From positions 152,181 through 216,180 of the forward strand of contig WIDE01000017.1 in the NCBI GenBank assembly GCA_015039315.1: a stretch of DNA of 64,000 bases, in the 5' to 3' direction. Below are positions 1 to 10,987 of this stretch, in pieces (the stretch's first letter is position 1; each line of letters starts with the position of its first letter). Source of the DNA: Clavulina sp. PMI_390. Lineage: Eukaryota; Basidiomycota; Agaricomycetes; Cantharellales; Hydnaceae. The notes below the pieces were generated by a model, which had not been told where the DNA came from, did not search any database, and saw nothing but the letters and a program-made list of their open reading frames with translations. The position numbers and the translations under genes were made by a program.

Positions 1-119
1 GTTGCTAAATCGTCGATAATCATCGCTCGTGCCCGCCCATATCACTGTTTCGGCTAGTGGATGCTCCAACGCCATTAGCAGATGTCATCGTCCCCGCGGT
101 GACTGCCCTGAATATCTGA
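1..119 (+). CDS. 3' end of a Zn2Cys6 transcription factor (copy 0, cut by window edge)
   Basis: Only the last exon (58-119) is visible. It follows an acceptor AG at 56-57 and encodes a V-D-A-P-T-P-L-A-D-V-I-V-P-A-V tail ending in TGA. The same 62-base final exon, in the same phase, closes all six complete transcription factor genes in this window, so this is the end of another member whose body lies to the left. Bases 1-57 are its last intron. No disabling change can be judged from so short a piece. Confidence 0.8.
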
Positions 120-485
120 TCCCCCATCATCGGTTTATATGCGCGCTATTTCCTGCACTGAATGCCTACGTCATTGGATCTCATGTTCTGGGGGCAACCA
201 GAGCTGCCCAGTGATCACCAAGCAAAGGCCTAGCAGGCCGTGCTTCTCTGCTTTCTGTCATGAATGCTACCTTGATCGAAAGTTTTTCCTCGGCAGGCCA
301 GTCCTCGCGCTCTCGGTGGTGGTCGTGCATGTGGATATTCTCGTGAGGCCATGGACGGAGACGAGTGGGTTGAATCTCATGTTGATCCATCGAGCAGGAA
401 ATGGCGTATAGAGGTGTATTATATAACGTCAATAATATAGCTGGTCATCCATCCTTCTGCGATATGCGGTGGCCCCTCAGTCTGG

Positions 486-2475
486 TCAAGCTTCAGGCTG
501 AGCCTTACTTGCGATGTCCCCAATTTTTGGAAGGTTTGATGCTGAAACATCGGGGCCTCGTTGATAAGAGCAAGATTCTTCTTCGCTTGGAAATAATCTC
601 TGAGAGTCCAGGGAGTTCCCAGATGAGAGGTTTCGATCAACTAGACTATAATCAAGATCAAAACAACGCACGTTTAGACGCTCCATGTGCCGAATTTCGA
701 GCACCCCGTCGTGGGATGACTCGGTTGCAATATCGCGAGTTGTTACAACTCGGGCCATGGGAAGATTCTCTCCTGACTAATATTATTGGTTAGTGAGGGT
801 ATTGCGATAATGTGGTCGCTTACTGAATCCCGAAAACCAGTCAGAAGCAACTCGAGGACCGGTAGTGATGGAAAGGCATGTAATCTAGCGAGACGAAGTA
901 GTAAGATCTACTGTTGTTGTAATCCTATCTGGCGGCTGGACTGACAGGGAGAGGATAGTGATGCTGCAGACTGGGAGGAAGATGCATGAGGGTGAGTCAG
1001 TAGATATACCACACATTCTGGAGAGCAAGAGTTACCAGCGCCCAGAGGGATCCCAAAGCAGGCCGTCATGAATGTTGATTTGCACCACATACTCTATATG
1101 CAGCATAAGTCTCAGATATGCATCACAAGTAATGTCACTTTGAATAGAGACTTGCCAATGCGAAGGCGATGTACCAGGCCCTGGGCGTTGAGGCTTCAGA
1201 CGTGGAAAGAGACAAAGATTGAGGGAACGCACAGCTTCGTGAAGTACGAAAGAATAATATGGTCGATATCCCGGTTGATGTTAAACTTTCTGCGAAACAC
1301 CAAGGCGTTGTCTGGACTAGCCATACAATGGAGGGATACATTACTCACTGTCCTTTAGGCCTCGCTCTGCTCCCCTTAAAGACGATGCCACAAAACAGAA
1401 TAAAACCAGCGCTTTCTGTGATAATGGCGATTGAATTGTGAACTTTGAGTAGATGTGGATAGATTTTGCCAAAGGTGGATTTGGGCCCGAATGAATTGCA
1501 AATCAGATGCACCATGAGTGCGACCAGGGCTTTCAGTGGTGTATAGTTGATTAATTCGTCGCGGAGAGAAGTCGTGCCAAAGGAAATTACTCACCAAATT
1601 CGGACGCAGTTAAGATGTGGATAACTAACGCAGTAAGCCCCGAATGAAACACTAAATTAGGGAAATAGTAGTAGCATCAATGGACTGGCCTCAAGGTCGG
1701 GTTTAGTGGTACGCACAGGACGCGGCAACAAGTGCCAAGAAACACGAGACGATCGAGCGTGAAATGACCTGATGGTAGAAGTGGCTGCTATTAATAATGG
1801 AATTGTTGTATAGAGCAACGTAACTGCTAACCCCCGGAAGCATCACTAAAGCGTACCTCCTGTAAACAAAAATCAGCTTCTAGGATAAAATAACAAGCCT
1901 GCTTATGGTAGCACGCACCGAGGAATACTATTATAATTGAAGTTCCCACCACCAAATCCAGTGATTAGCCAACGGTAGAGAGCTTCGCCTAGAAAACTAC
2001 TATCCAATGCTATTTGGAATGAAGTACAAGTCGTTGACGGTAGCACAACTTACAGGCCGATGAGATTCCAGAGGCTGAAAGCTAGTGGTAAGTATCTCCG
2101 GGCAATGACACAACCGTGGACTCACAACAATCCATTGACCTGAATACAGAGGGCGTCTCGGTCAGCTGTGGCCGGATTGGGGTTGTGATTATAGAAGACA
2201 AATGGGGATGAACATACGAAAAGAACAGCCAGTTTTTGCTGCTTCCAGAACCGGTGAGAATATGCAGAAACCTGGACAGTGACAATGCCCATGGCACTTC
2301 GAGATGGATGAGCACGTTCTACAGAGAGCTAACGTTTAGGCACCAGTAGAACTCACATTGCCGCAGATACCAGACCAATAATGACGGCCGCCTTCGGAGG
2401 TAGCGCAATTTCGTATCCAGGAGAATGGGGTATGTTATGAGAGTGACGATCGACCAGCTCAACGCCTCTGGACAT
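486..2475 (-). CDS. Polytopic membrane protein, family M copy A (16 exons, about 355 aa)
   Basis: The gene starts at ATG 2475 and ends at TGA 486. Sixteen exons can be joined with open frame; exon 1 is 2357-2475 and exon 3 is only 14 bases. The product has about seven hydrophobic stretches: a first helix after G-Y-E-I-A-L-P-P, then a conserved W-L-I-T-G-F block, a K-I-Y-P-H-L-L-K-V-H loop, and T-A-C-F-G-I-P-L-G-A near the last helix. The C-tail carries the family signature T-R-D-x-A-T-E-S-x-H-D followed by an acidic L-F-P-x-E-E-E block. Here the signature reads S-S-H-D, so its usual Cys is Ser. Intron 11 uses a GC donor (1155-1154). The layout resembles the seven-helix DUF6534-type proteins of basidiomycetes, but I cannot confirm that family. 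Role unknown. Confidence 0.75.
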
Positions 2476-2946
2476 GGCGGTCGTAGTATTCAAGCCTCGC
2501 CTTCAACACGGCACTGGGTGAAAGATGGAAGTAGGAGATGCGGAAGAGAGCAGTCTAATCCCTCAGTGCTGATTCAGGTGTATCAAATGTTGGTAACTCA
2601 AGCGGGGTTCGTAGATGATTCAACCCCTGACATCTCGGGAACAAGAGAGCGGTGATATATGAATTCATTGCGAGAACTTGATGGTGGCTGATTTGCGCTA
2701 GTCGGTACGATCGTCGATCAATTTTGAGCATCCAGTGGCACTCGCCCCAAAGGCCCAGAGTGTCAGCTTAATTTGGTCATGTTGGGACATTTATTCAGAA
2801 GGTATGGTGAACAGGGTGTTCGTGTGGAGGATTATGGGAGAGAGTTGGGAAGTGAACCTTGGTGATGATCCTTACGGCCACTAATAAGCAGTTGCCAAGG
2901 ACGCGTTTAGGCGTAAGTACGCAAGGGGTGCATTCGTTCACTCATC
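2476..2946. other. Divergent intergenic region between membrane gene A and the TF relic
   Basis: This region would hold the promoters of the minus-strand membrane gene and of the now broken plus-strand TF. Parts align with 5526-6047 in the second unit, for example the bases near 2815-2845 with those near 5900-5930 (both contain GTTCGTGTGGAG). I see no gene in it. Confidence 0.5.
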
Positions 2947-3075
2947 ATGCTAGCCAAGGGAAGCGGTCCCTCCAATGTCGCAGACACAAAGTTGTAAGCC
3001 ATCCATACACTTGTTTGCTCGCGACCCTCCCAGCATTTGGCTGCACAAGCTTGGATATGTAATTTATCCTCAGTT
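2947..3075 (+). pseudogene. Relic of a Zn2Cys6 transcription factor (exon 1 and part of intron 1 only)
   Basis: Bases 2947-2996 align with exon 1 of the TF at 6048, including the L-Q-C-R-R-H-K-V stretch and the GTAAGC donor; the following intron bases (to about 3055) also align with the intron after 6095. Relative to that gene there is a one-base deletion between the start codon and the zinc motif, and the first zinc Cys codon has become TCC (Ser). The remaining six exons are missing: from about 3075 the sequence matches the downstream flank of a TF gene. It is therefore an internally deleted copy, not a functional gene. Confidence 0.75.
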
Positions 3076-3494
3076 TTTGTGGGCCAGAGTGGCTTAGTGA
3101 CCACCAAGCGGCGGTCTAGCGTATCACACATCTCTGAAGTGCTAGTCGTCAGAGCTCCAGTCCTTCTCGCTCTTGAGAATCCTGCATGTAAGCCTTATCT
3201 TCGATCCCTGTAGGGAGGTGAGTGGCCGAGGTAAGACAGTTCCATTAATAACAAGAGAAGGAAACGGAGGACATCGCCAACAAAATGTTCAAGAAGCAAC
3301 GGAGTAGTGCACAAGGAAATGGTGGCTAACTCCGTGTAAAATTACAGAGAATAATTGCGAGTATGAGTAGTCAGCCACGTTAGGGCTGAACCTCATGTTG
3401 GTCGATGTGGCAGGAAATGACGATAGAGACGATAATTATACAAGGCTGATAATATAGTTTGTTATCCGTGCTTGTGTGATATGCAGGTAGCTCC
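3076..3494. other. Intergenic: TF downstream flank joined to membrane gene B 3' flank
   Basis: It matches, in order, the flank after the TF stop at 119 and the 3' flank of membrane gene A. I see no coding sequence. Confidence 0.5.
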
Positions 3495-5525
3495 TCAAAT
3501 GGCAAAAGCTTGAAGCTGTGATTTTTTCGCGCGCTCCTCAAATATCCCATTCTCTGATGTCGGGTCCTCAGGTTCTTGCTGATATGAACGAATTTCTTCT
3601 TCCTCCGGAAACAGTGTCTACGAATGAAGAGGGTTATCATGCTAAAGCATTCGATGAATCAAAAATACAAACATTCAGGCGCTCCATGAGCTGAATTTCG
3701 CGTGGGCCATCATGGCACGACTCGATGGTGACATCGCGAATTGTCACAACCGGGGCCATACGGGGGCTTTTCCTTGGCTAAAAGCACCAGTTAGCGAAGG
3801 TCTTACTATGAGCTGCGTGCTTACTAGATCTTGGAAGGCTGTCAAAAGGAACGCTGAGACTGGGAGTGATGGATATGCGTGTAATCTAGGGAAATCGCAT
3901 TGTAAAGTCTAATGTTCTCTTAACCTTATCGCGCGGCTAGACTCACAAGGAGAGAACCGTGATGCTGCACACTGCGAAGAAGATTTGAATGTATCAGTTA
4001 GGAGATATCACGGGTAAGCCAGATCGTGGGACTCACCAGCACCCAGAGGGATCCCAAAACAAGCTGTCATGAACGGCGATTTGCTCCACATGCTCTATGT
4101 AGCCGAGAGGCGTCAGGACGATCACCAGTGGACTGATTAGGAACCTACACATTCAAATGCGATATACCAGGCCCTAGATATTAGAGCTTTAGATGTTGTA
4201 AGACCTTGGGTAGCACTGAGGACACGCACAGTTTCAGGGAATACGAGAGGATAAGTTCGTCAGGTTTCATATTAACAGTAGGCTTTCTGCGAACCCACAT
4301 GGAGAAATGAAGAGCCATAAGCTTGGGTTACCCGTGATTCGAGGAGGATATGTTAGATATGCTACTCACTGTCCTTCAAAGTTTGCTCCGCTCCGTTGAT
4401 AGACAATGCGACAAAATAAAATCAAGCCTAGGCATTCTGTGACAATAGCGATCGAGTTGTGAACTCTGAGTAGAAGTGAATAAAGTTTGCCGAAAGTGGA
4501 ACTGGACCCGAATGAATTATAGCAACAGTGCACCAGAAATGCGATTAGGCCTTTCGATGGAATACCGGATGATAATAAGTCACGAGGTAGAGGTCATGCG
4601 ACAGAGGCAGAACTTACCAAATTCGGACGCAGTTGAGATGTGTATCATAAGTGCAATGGGACCTGAATGAAAAACTAGATCGGAGGAATGATGGTTGCGT
4701 GAATGAACCTGTCTCAGTCTTGAGCTGGAAGGACCTCACGAGATGCACCAACAACTCCCAAGACACACGAGACGACTGAGCGTGAAATAACCTGATGGTA
4801 GAGGCAACCGCTATGAATAATTACGAGCATTGTAGAATATCCAATGCTGCTTACGCCTGGGATCATCACCAAGGCGTATCTCCTGTGGGTAAAAAAAGTG
4901 TTCAGATGCCTCAGAGCTAGCTTTTATAGCATCGCACATACCGAGCAACCTCATGATTGGCGTGGTTATGATTCCCTCCACGGAATCCAGTTATTGACCA
5001 GCGGTAAAGAGCTTGACATAGGATGCCACTATCTTATGTCATTTAGAGGAAGTGGCGACGGTCTCATTTTAGCACAACCTACAGGCTAACAAGATTGTAG
5101 AGACTGGGAACTAGAGATGAGCGCTTATAGGTAGCAGAACAACGGCGGACTTACTATAAACCCTTCACCTGGGTACAGATGGAATTTCGGTCAGCAGTTG
5201 CCGGACGGAGATTTGTGTCGCGAAGGAGACTCGATCGTCAGAGGAAAACGAACGAACAAAAATGACCGCTAGTTTATGCTCCTTCCAGAATCGACTAGAA
5301 TAAGCAGAGATCTGGATAGCGACAATGCCCATGGCACTTTGAGAACGATAAGTATGTCGTGGGGAGAAGTATTGATGGAAGTTTCGGTGAGGCTCACAAT
5401 GCCGCAATGATTAAGCCAACGAGGACAGCTGGTCTCGGAGGAGATGCAATCTCATATCCAGGAGAGCAAGGGATGTCATGAGAGGAACGAATAGCTAGCT
5501 CGAAGTCTTTGGGCACGGCGGTCAT
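3495..5525 (-). CDS. Polytopic membrane protein, family M copy B (16 exons, about 366 aa)
   Basis: Start is ATG 5525 (exon 1 5398-5525, exon 2 5258-5336), stop TGA 3495. Exon sizes follow the family pattern, including the 14-base exon 3, with a slightly longer exon 5. The first hydrophobic helix follows G-Y-E-I-A-S-P-P. The C-tail keeps T-I-E-S-C-H-D-G-P and L-F-P-E-E-E-E-I-R-S-Y. No stop or frameshift was found over the sixteen exons. It is divergent to the TF at 6048 across about 520 bases, the same arrangement as copy A and the TF relic. Function unknown; a transporter or receptor-like role is only inferred from the helices. Confidence 0.75.
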
Positions 5526-6047
5526 GGTTTTCAGGCTGGGTCGTCGGCCGCCGCTCAAGGGCGGCAGATGGTAGCAGGAAGTGAAGGATCTTCCAGTACC
5601 TTTTAGCGCTGGCTTTAATCAAATGATGGTTGCTCGGCATAAACGCAAGCGTTGAAACTCTCTGGCATTAGAAACAAGAGGAAATGACGAGGCATCGAAC
5701 CACCGTGAGGGCTTTCTTTGAGCCTAACCGGCGCGGATTGTTGATAGATTTCGACTGTGCAGGTGCAGTGGTGGCAGGCGTCCCTCGGGCACCCAGAATC
5801 CCGGAGTCCGCTTTAGGATATTTACGGCAGTTATTCGAAGTAAGGAGTGAGATCCAACCCTTGGTGAATCCTACCAAACGTTCGGGTTGTCAAAACGAGG
5901 GCATGTTCGTGTGGAGGGCTGTGGGAAGAAGATAAATCGAACACTCAGCGTGTTGTTGTCATCCTCCATTGCCACCGGCGACAAGTATCGACGGACAGGG
6001 CGACAGGACCTACCTATGTGCACGGAACGTTGCTGTTTAAAGTTGTC
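5526..6047. other. Divergent promoter region, membrane gene B / TF1
   Basis: A shared upstream region of 522 bases between two divergent genes. An open frame of 83 codons (5684-5935) lies here, but the corresponding stretch of the first unit (around 2640-2850) does not keep it, so I do not call it a gene. Confidence 0.5.
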
Positions 6048-8172
6048 ATGCTAGTCAAAGGAAATGCATGCCTCCAATGCCGCAGACACAAAGTAGTAAG
6101 CCACCAATGCATTCGTTTGCTCGCAGCCCCTCCAACGTTTGGCTGCGCAAGCTTGGGTCTCAATTTACTATCTTGCCCACCTGACTGATAATGACTTGTA
6201 CTTGGATTTCCAATACAATTATTTAGAAGTGCGACGGTGCAAAGCCTGTGTGCTCTCGATGTCAGCGCCTTCACAAAGGATGCGATTCTTCTGCTCCTAG
6301 AGCCCGACGCCGACCAGGAGCAGACCTAGAAAGCCGTACCATGGCATTGGAAACGATTTTAGATCGCATGACTACGGTTTCTTCGCGGCATGACCTCTCG
6401 TTAGCTTCAGCAAGAATATTACACCGAGTTAGGCGGATTGGGGCGCGGGCCAGGCTCCAACAAGCTGATGCAACCTGGCTCCCTATGTATCCTCATTTCG
6501 AAGACATCACCCCTGCATTTCGATCGCCGAAATTGATAGGGCAAAGCCTTCTCGGTCGGGACGTGACGGAAGGATACACGCCAGTCATACACCGATCCGT
6601 GATCGAACATATCCTAGATTTATGCTTGTTAAATGGCGAAGAGGATCTATCACCACTAGCATCGCACTACCTGTACGTATCAATGTCCCTCATACACATC
6701 ATACACTGAGCTGGGACAATCTTACCATAGAATCAGCTTATTTCTCCCCTATCGTTCTCGATTCCACTTCTTTATGGACGTGCCTCATTTCCTCCACTCA
6801 CTATCGCTCCCACCGCTGCACCCCGACTCTATCCACCCATGTCTGCGATATGCGTGTTACCTTGCCGCATGTACTATGGTTGGAGGCGATCTGAATTCGC
6901 TGCAACCTTACATGCTCGCGCGGACACGCGACTTCCTGAACGAGTCTCTCGCGCTTGCAGACCGACTCCCTCACTTCCTCTGGGCTAGCATGATTTTGGG
7001 GAGCTATTTGGGGAGGATGCGGCGTGTGGAAGAAGGCTTTGTGGTCATCAGCTCCGCTGCTCGCCTTGCCTCCGCATGTGGGCTCACCCGTGATCCGGCT
7101 GCTAACATTGAATATGATTACTTGCTGTCGCCACCAAAGGATGGACTTGAGATAGCCGAACGCGTTCGGCTTGCGCATTCAATCTATATCACTGACCAAG
7201 TCCTGAGCACGCTCTCTGGCCTTCGCGCAACCTACGCGTACGATGGACGAGGTTATGAGGTTTGTTTCTCTAGATACTTCATGTATGGTGACATAATAAG
7301 GATTCATTTTCCTTCAGATCCCAGAAGAAGGCCGCAGGGAAACGTCTATTACCTCACCATCAATTATGGATATGAAGGTTTCCATGATGAACATATTTGA
7401 GCGCGTCAGCGACTTTGCGCGTTTCGTCTGTGGTGGGAGTGCTCTACGGTTTTCATAATTGCGCTTGCTGATGGTTTCGCCCGGCTCTTCTCAGCTAATG
7501 GGCTCGCTGAACCTGAAGAGAGCTATGATTCGTTGAAAGCACAAGTCCTCTCTGTCGAGAGCTCGATTCCATCGTTCTCTGATCCCTTGGGGCTGGGACC
7601 TTTTGAAGCGGTCAGCACTTCTCGCCCTCATATATTTCTTGTACACGTAACAGTGTATGGGAGTGGCATGGTCTTGCATAGCTTGCGAGCAAGCAAAGAT
7701 CCAGAAGCTAGACGCGAGATGTTGAGGAATTTGCGATCTCTTGTTGATGCTTGTGAAGAAATTCGAGGACCTAAACGTTCTGATGTGGTACATGCGGGTT
7801 TACCGTCAATGGTAAGTTCTCATATATCGCTGGTGTGAAGTATTATGGCTGAAACCTTGCTATGCTAGCGTCATGTAATGAACGCGATTCGCGTGCTCGC
7901 CCATGAGCTGCGAGCACCTGAAGCAAGACAAAGTAGTCAGCTCTCCATCCACTACTGTGAAACAATAGAAGTACTTCTTGACTTCCTGGATGACTTGACC
8001 ATATCATATCCAGCATGGGGTGAGTATTCATCTCATTCAGTTATCATCAAGAATTGTTGGCTGAACTATGCCTTGCTGACCTGGTTGCCCTTTGCATGTT
8101 ACTTTGCCAGCGGATGCCCCTGTGCCCCTTGCAGATGTTATCGTACCCGCAGTGAATGCCCTGGCAGTCTAG
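6048..8172 (+). CDS. Zn2Cys6 fungal transcription factor TF1 (555 aa)
   Basis: Seven exons join in phase: 6048-6095, 6227-6672, 6731-7259, 7318-7432, 7495-7811, 7869-8019 and 8111-8172. The N-terminus is a GAL4-type binuclear zinc cluster with Cys at residues 8, 11, 18, 25, 28 and 35 (CX2CX6CX6CX2CX6C) and the canonical K-C-D-G. Intron 1 falls between the second and third Cys. Residues of about 165-341 (exon 3) form a mostly helical region with L-R-Y-A-C-Y-L-A-A-C and L-P-H-F-L-W-A-S, typical of the middle homology region of fungal regulators. Expected role: nuclear DNA-binding regulator; target unknown. It is divergent to membrane gene B. Confidence 0.88.
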
Positions 8173-8805
8173 TTAGCCAGATATGACACACGAGCGCGTA
8201 TTATCTTCCTCGATCCCATCAATCCTAAGGCACCTCGACCACCACTCATCTAGAGACCTGGCTGGGCGCCAAAGAACAGACCGCGACGCTCTGGATGATG
8301 GGCTCGGACTACGTTGTACTTGGACACCCCAACAAGCTGGCACCTAGGTACTAGTACGATATGGACTAGACGACGTAACAATTCTGGTATCCATATTCCT
8401 TTGGAATAGCGCCCCATCCACCCACCACGACTGTGTGGCCTGTTCCCTGCCCCCGAGCGGTTAACCAAGCAAAGAGAGTTTAGAGACGTAGGTCCACCAC
8501 CGTACTGGCTGCAGTTAGATGTAAAGTAGTAGTCGTTCCACATGTGAACGTTTAGAAGACGATCGATAGCGTAGGAACCTTTGCTGATTGTCGAGAAAGA
8601 AATCATCTGAACCGAATAATGTTCATTATTGGGATTGTAATATCTTTAGCGACTCACGCAGACGTGCATGTCCGGCTGGGTCTCATGTCTGGCTAGCATC
8701 GTGGGAGCCAGGTGACATCATTGGTCAGCCACTCTTCGTGATGACCAATCGGCCAGACAAGGTCCTAACTACTGACCTCACACTCTGAAATTATCGCTGA
8801 AAGAC
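8173..8805. other. Intergenic, TF1 to TF2
   Basis: No gene seen. It holds the 3' end signals of TF1 and the promoter of TF2. The ACGTAA and TTCGGAAGAT elements of the minus-strand TF copies were not found here. Confidence 0.4.
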
Positions 8806-10987
8806 ATGCTAGGAAAAGGGGATGCTTGTCTTCCCTGCCGTAAACTCAAAGCAGTAAGGACTTGATCTGCAAAACGAGCTTCCTTCCAGCTTGGGACTGA
8901 CTCCATATTCTGGCATTGAATTCTGCGGCTCCATTGGGTCTTTCATTTCTGTCGTGCCGCGGTTCCTCTGCCTCTAATTGGTATTTATTCTCCGGCGCCG
9001 CATCATGCTTGATGTTCGCCAGAAGTGTGATGGCTCGAAACCTGCATGCTCTCGGTGTCAACGCTTTCACAAAGCATGCGAGTATGCCTCAGGCAGAGCT
9101 AAACGCAAGCGAAGGACTCAGCCACCTGATGCTAGTGCCGTGACGGCAGAGCTGATCATCAACAGATTGGCTCTTTCTTCTACACATGATCTCTCGTTGA
9201 TTTCAGCTAGGCTACTTCACCAGATCCTCGGTCCTCGGGGGGACAGCAACCCCAAACTAGTTGACGCCAAAAGCGCATTATTACCCATATACCCACAATT
9301 TGAAGCTCTGGGGGACCAGATACCGGGAGGCGATTCAATAGAGAGGTATCTCTCGGTCATTCAGAGGACTGTCGTCGAGGACGAGCTTGAATCGTCTCAA
9401 TGGCAGCAATCGGATGAGTTACCGCCCCAACTGTCTCGTTACCTGTGCGTATGCCATTTCTTCAAATTCGCATTCGTGATATACCTAATATATTTCTCGA
9501 TAGAATTAGCCTGTTTCTTCCCCACCGCTCACGACTTCACTTCTTGACGGATGTTCACACTTTTCTAAACTCCCTTTGCCTTCCTCCTTCGCATCCCGCT
9601 TCTATACACCTTTGTCTACGATACGCGTGCTGTTTAGGTGCATGCACCTTGATGGGAGGTCGCTTGGCGGCCCTAAAGCCATATCTCCTTTCCCGAACCC
9701 GTCATCATCTAGACCAGGCTCTGATGCTTGCAGACCGACTTCCGCACTTCCTTTGGGCCAGTATAATCCTGACGGGCTGTTTAGCAAAGGAGCGGCGACT
9801 GGATGAAGCGTTTGCTGTCATCAGTGCTGCTGCTCGCCTGGCAACGGCATGCGGGCTCGCGAGCAACCCCGCTACACCCCACGTTCCTAGCACGCCCAAT
9901 CAATGGCTTCTGCCCCCGGCTAAGGACGATATCGAAGCTGCCGATCGTATTAGGCTCATGCACTCCATTTACCTTACTGATCAGGTCATCGCCACTATAT
10001 CCAATTATCGTAGGACATTGGTGCACGATGATCGCTTGATATTTTCGCCAGAGGACGACCAATCGATACGCCAATTATATGCAGTACGGGCACCATTCTA
10101 TTGTTGTTTGTTCAGACTGTGTCTTGTCTCGTTTACTGACGGATTTCTATGGGTGTCTAGGGAGAAGTTTCCAAGCCTTGGCAATCGCTTGCCCATTTGA
10201 AGGTCCCCATGGTGGAACTCTTCGAGAATGTCATCGAGTTTGCTCAACGTAGCTATGGTGAGTCTACTCTGCTACTTCCTTGTGAAGCTAGAAGCTACTG
10301 GACTTGCTGAAAAATCCAACAGAGAACGGTTCTGTTCAACAAGACGAGGATTATTTCCTTCTCAAGGCTCAAATCATGTTCTTTGAGAGCTTGGTTCCAT
10401 CGATCTCAGACCCATTAGGGTTCGAGCCTTTCGAAATAGTTAGCAGCTTTAGCGCTCATTTATTCTTCGTGCGCGCGACGCTATATGGGAGCGGGATGGT
10501 ATTGCATAGCCTACGAGCCGGAAAAGATTATGAGGCGAGAGGCCTAATGCGGAAGAGTACGCGAGCACTAGTCAGTATGTGCGAACAAATTCGAGGGCAG
10601 CAGCATCTCGAGAAAATTCATGCGTGCCTACCATCGATGGTGAGTCATGATGAACTACAATCGTTCGCTCGAATCGGCAGCTAATGTTTCCCCTCTTGTC
10701 ACTGCTGTAGCGCCATGTCATAAATGCAGTTCGCATTTTAGCCCATGAGCTGCGGGCCCCGGAAGTCAAAGACAACGCAAGGCTCTCCGCCGATTATTGT
10801 AATGCTATCAGATATCTTCTTGACTTTCTCGACGATGTAATTGCAGCATATCCTGCTTGGGGTGAGTGGTTTCTTGATAGTCAACTCGCAACTTGTAGTC
10901 GTTAATCTGCTCATTACTACACCAGTGGATGCCCCCGCGTCCTTGAAGGACATTGTGATCCCTGCAGTGAACGCTCTGAGAACCTAG
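8806..10987 (+). CDS. Zn2Cys6 fungal transcription factor TF2 (558 aa)
   Basis: Exons are 8806-8853, 9023-9444, 9504-10083, 10161-10257, 10323-10639, 10711-10861 and 10926-10987, all consistent in phase. Zinc Cys lie at residues 8, 11, 18, 25, 28 and 35, with K-C-D-G-S-K-P-A-C-S-R-C, the closest of the six to the classical consensus. It is the most diverged paralogue: its exon 3 is about 16 codons longer than the others, its exon 4 is shorter, and it has L-P-C-R-K-L-K-A instead of the usual R-R-H-K-V. Intron 1 is the longest of the set (169 bases). Presumed nuclear regulator; target unknown. Confidence 0.87.

Larger units (their letters stand above)
120..6095. repeat. Tandem segmental duplication of a membrane gene plus divergent TF unit (~3.1 kb period)
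   Basis: Two diverged copies of one unit lie head to tail. Each contains a minus-strand membrane gene (stop at 486 and 3495; start at 2475 and 5525), a promoter region of 470-520 bases, and the first exon of a plus-strand transcription factor gene (2947 and 6048). The 3' flanks also align: 370-480 matches 3385-3495. The bases around 3075-3110 match the flank after the TF stop at 119 (about 195-225). The period is 3009 bases measured on the membrane stops and 3101 bases on the TF starts. This was seen by eye; no identity value was computed. Confidence 0.8.

Noticed and set aside
5684..5935. Open frame of 83 codons between membrane gene B and TF1
   Set aside because: The equivalent part of the first duplicated unit does not keep it; it lies in a divergent promoter region.
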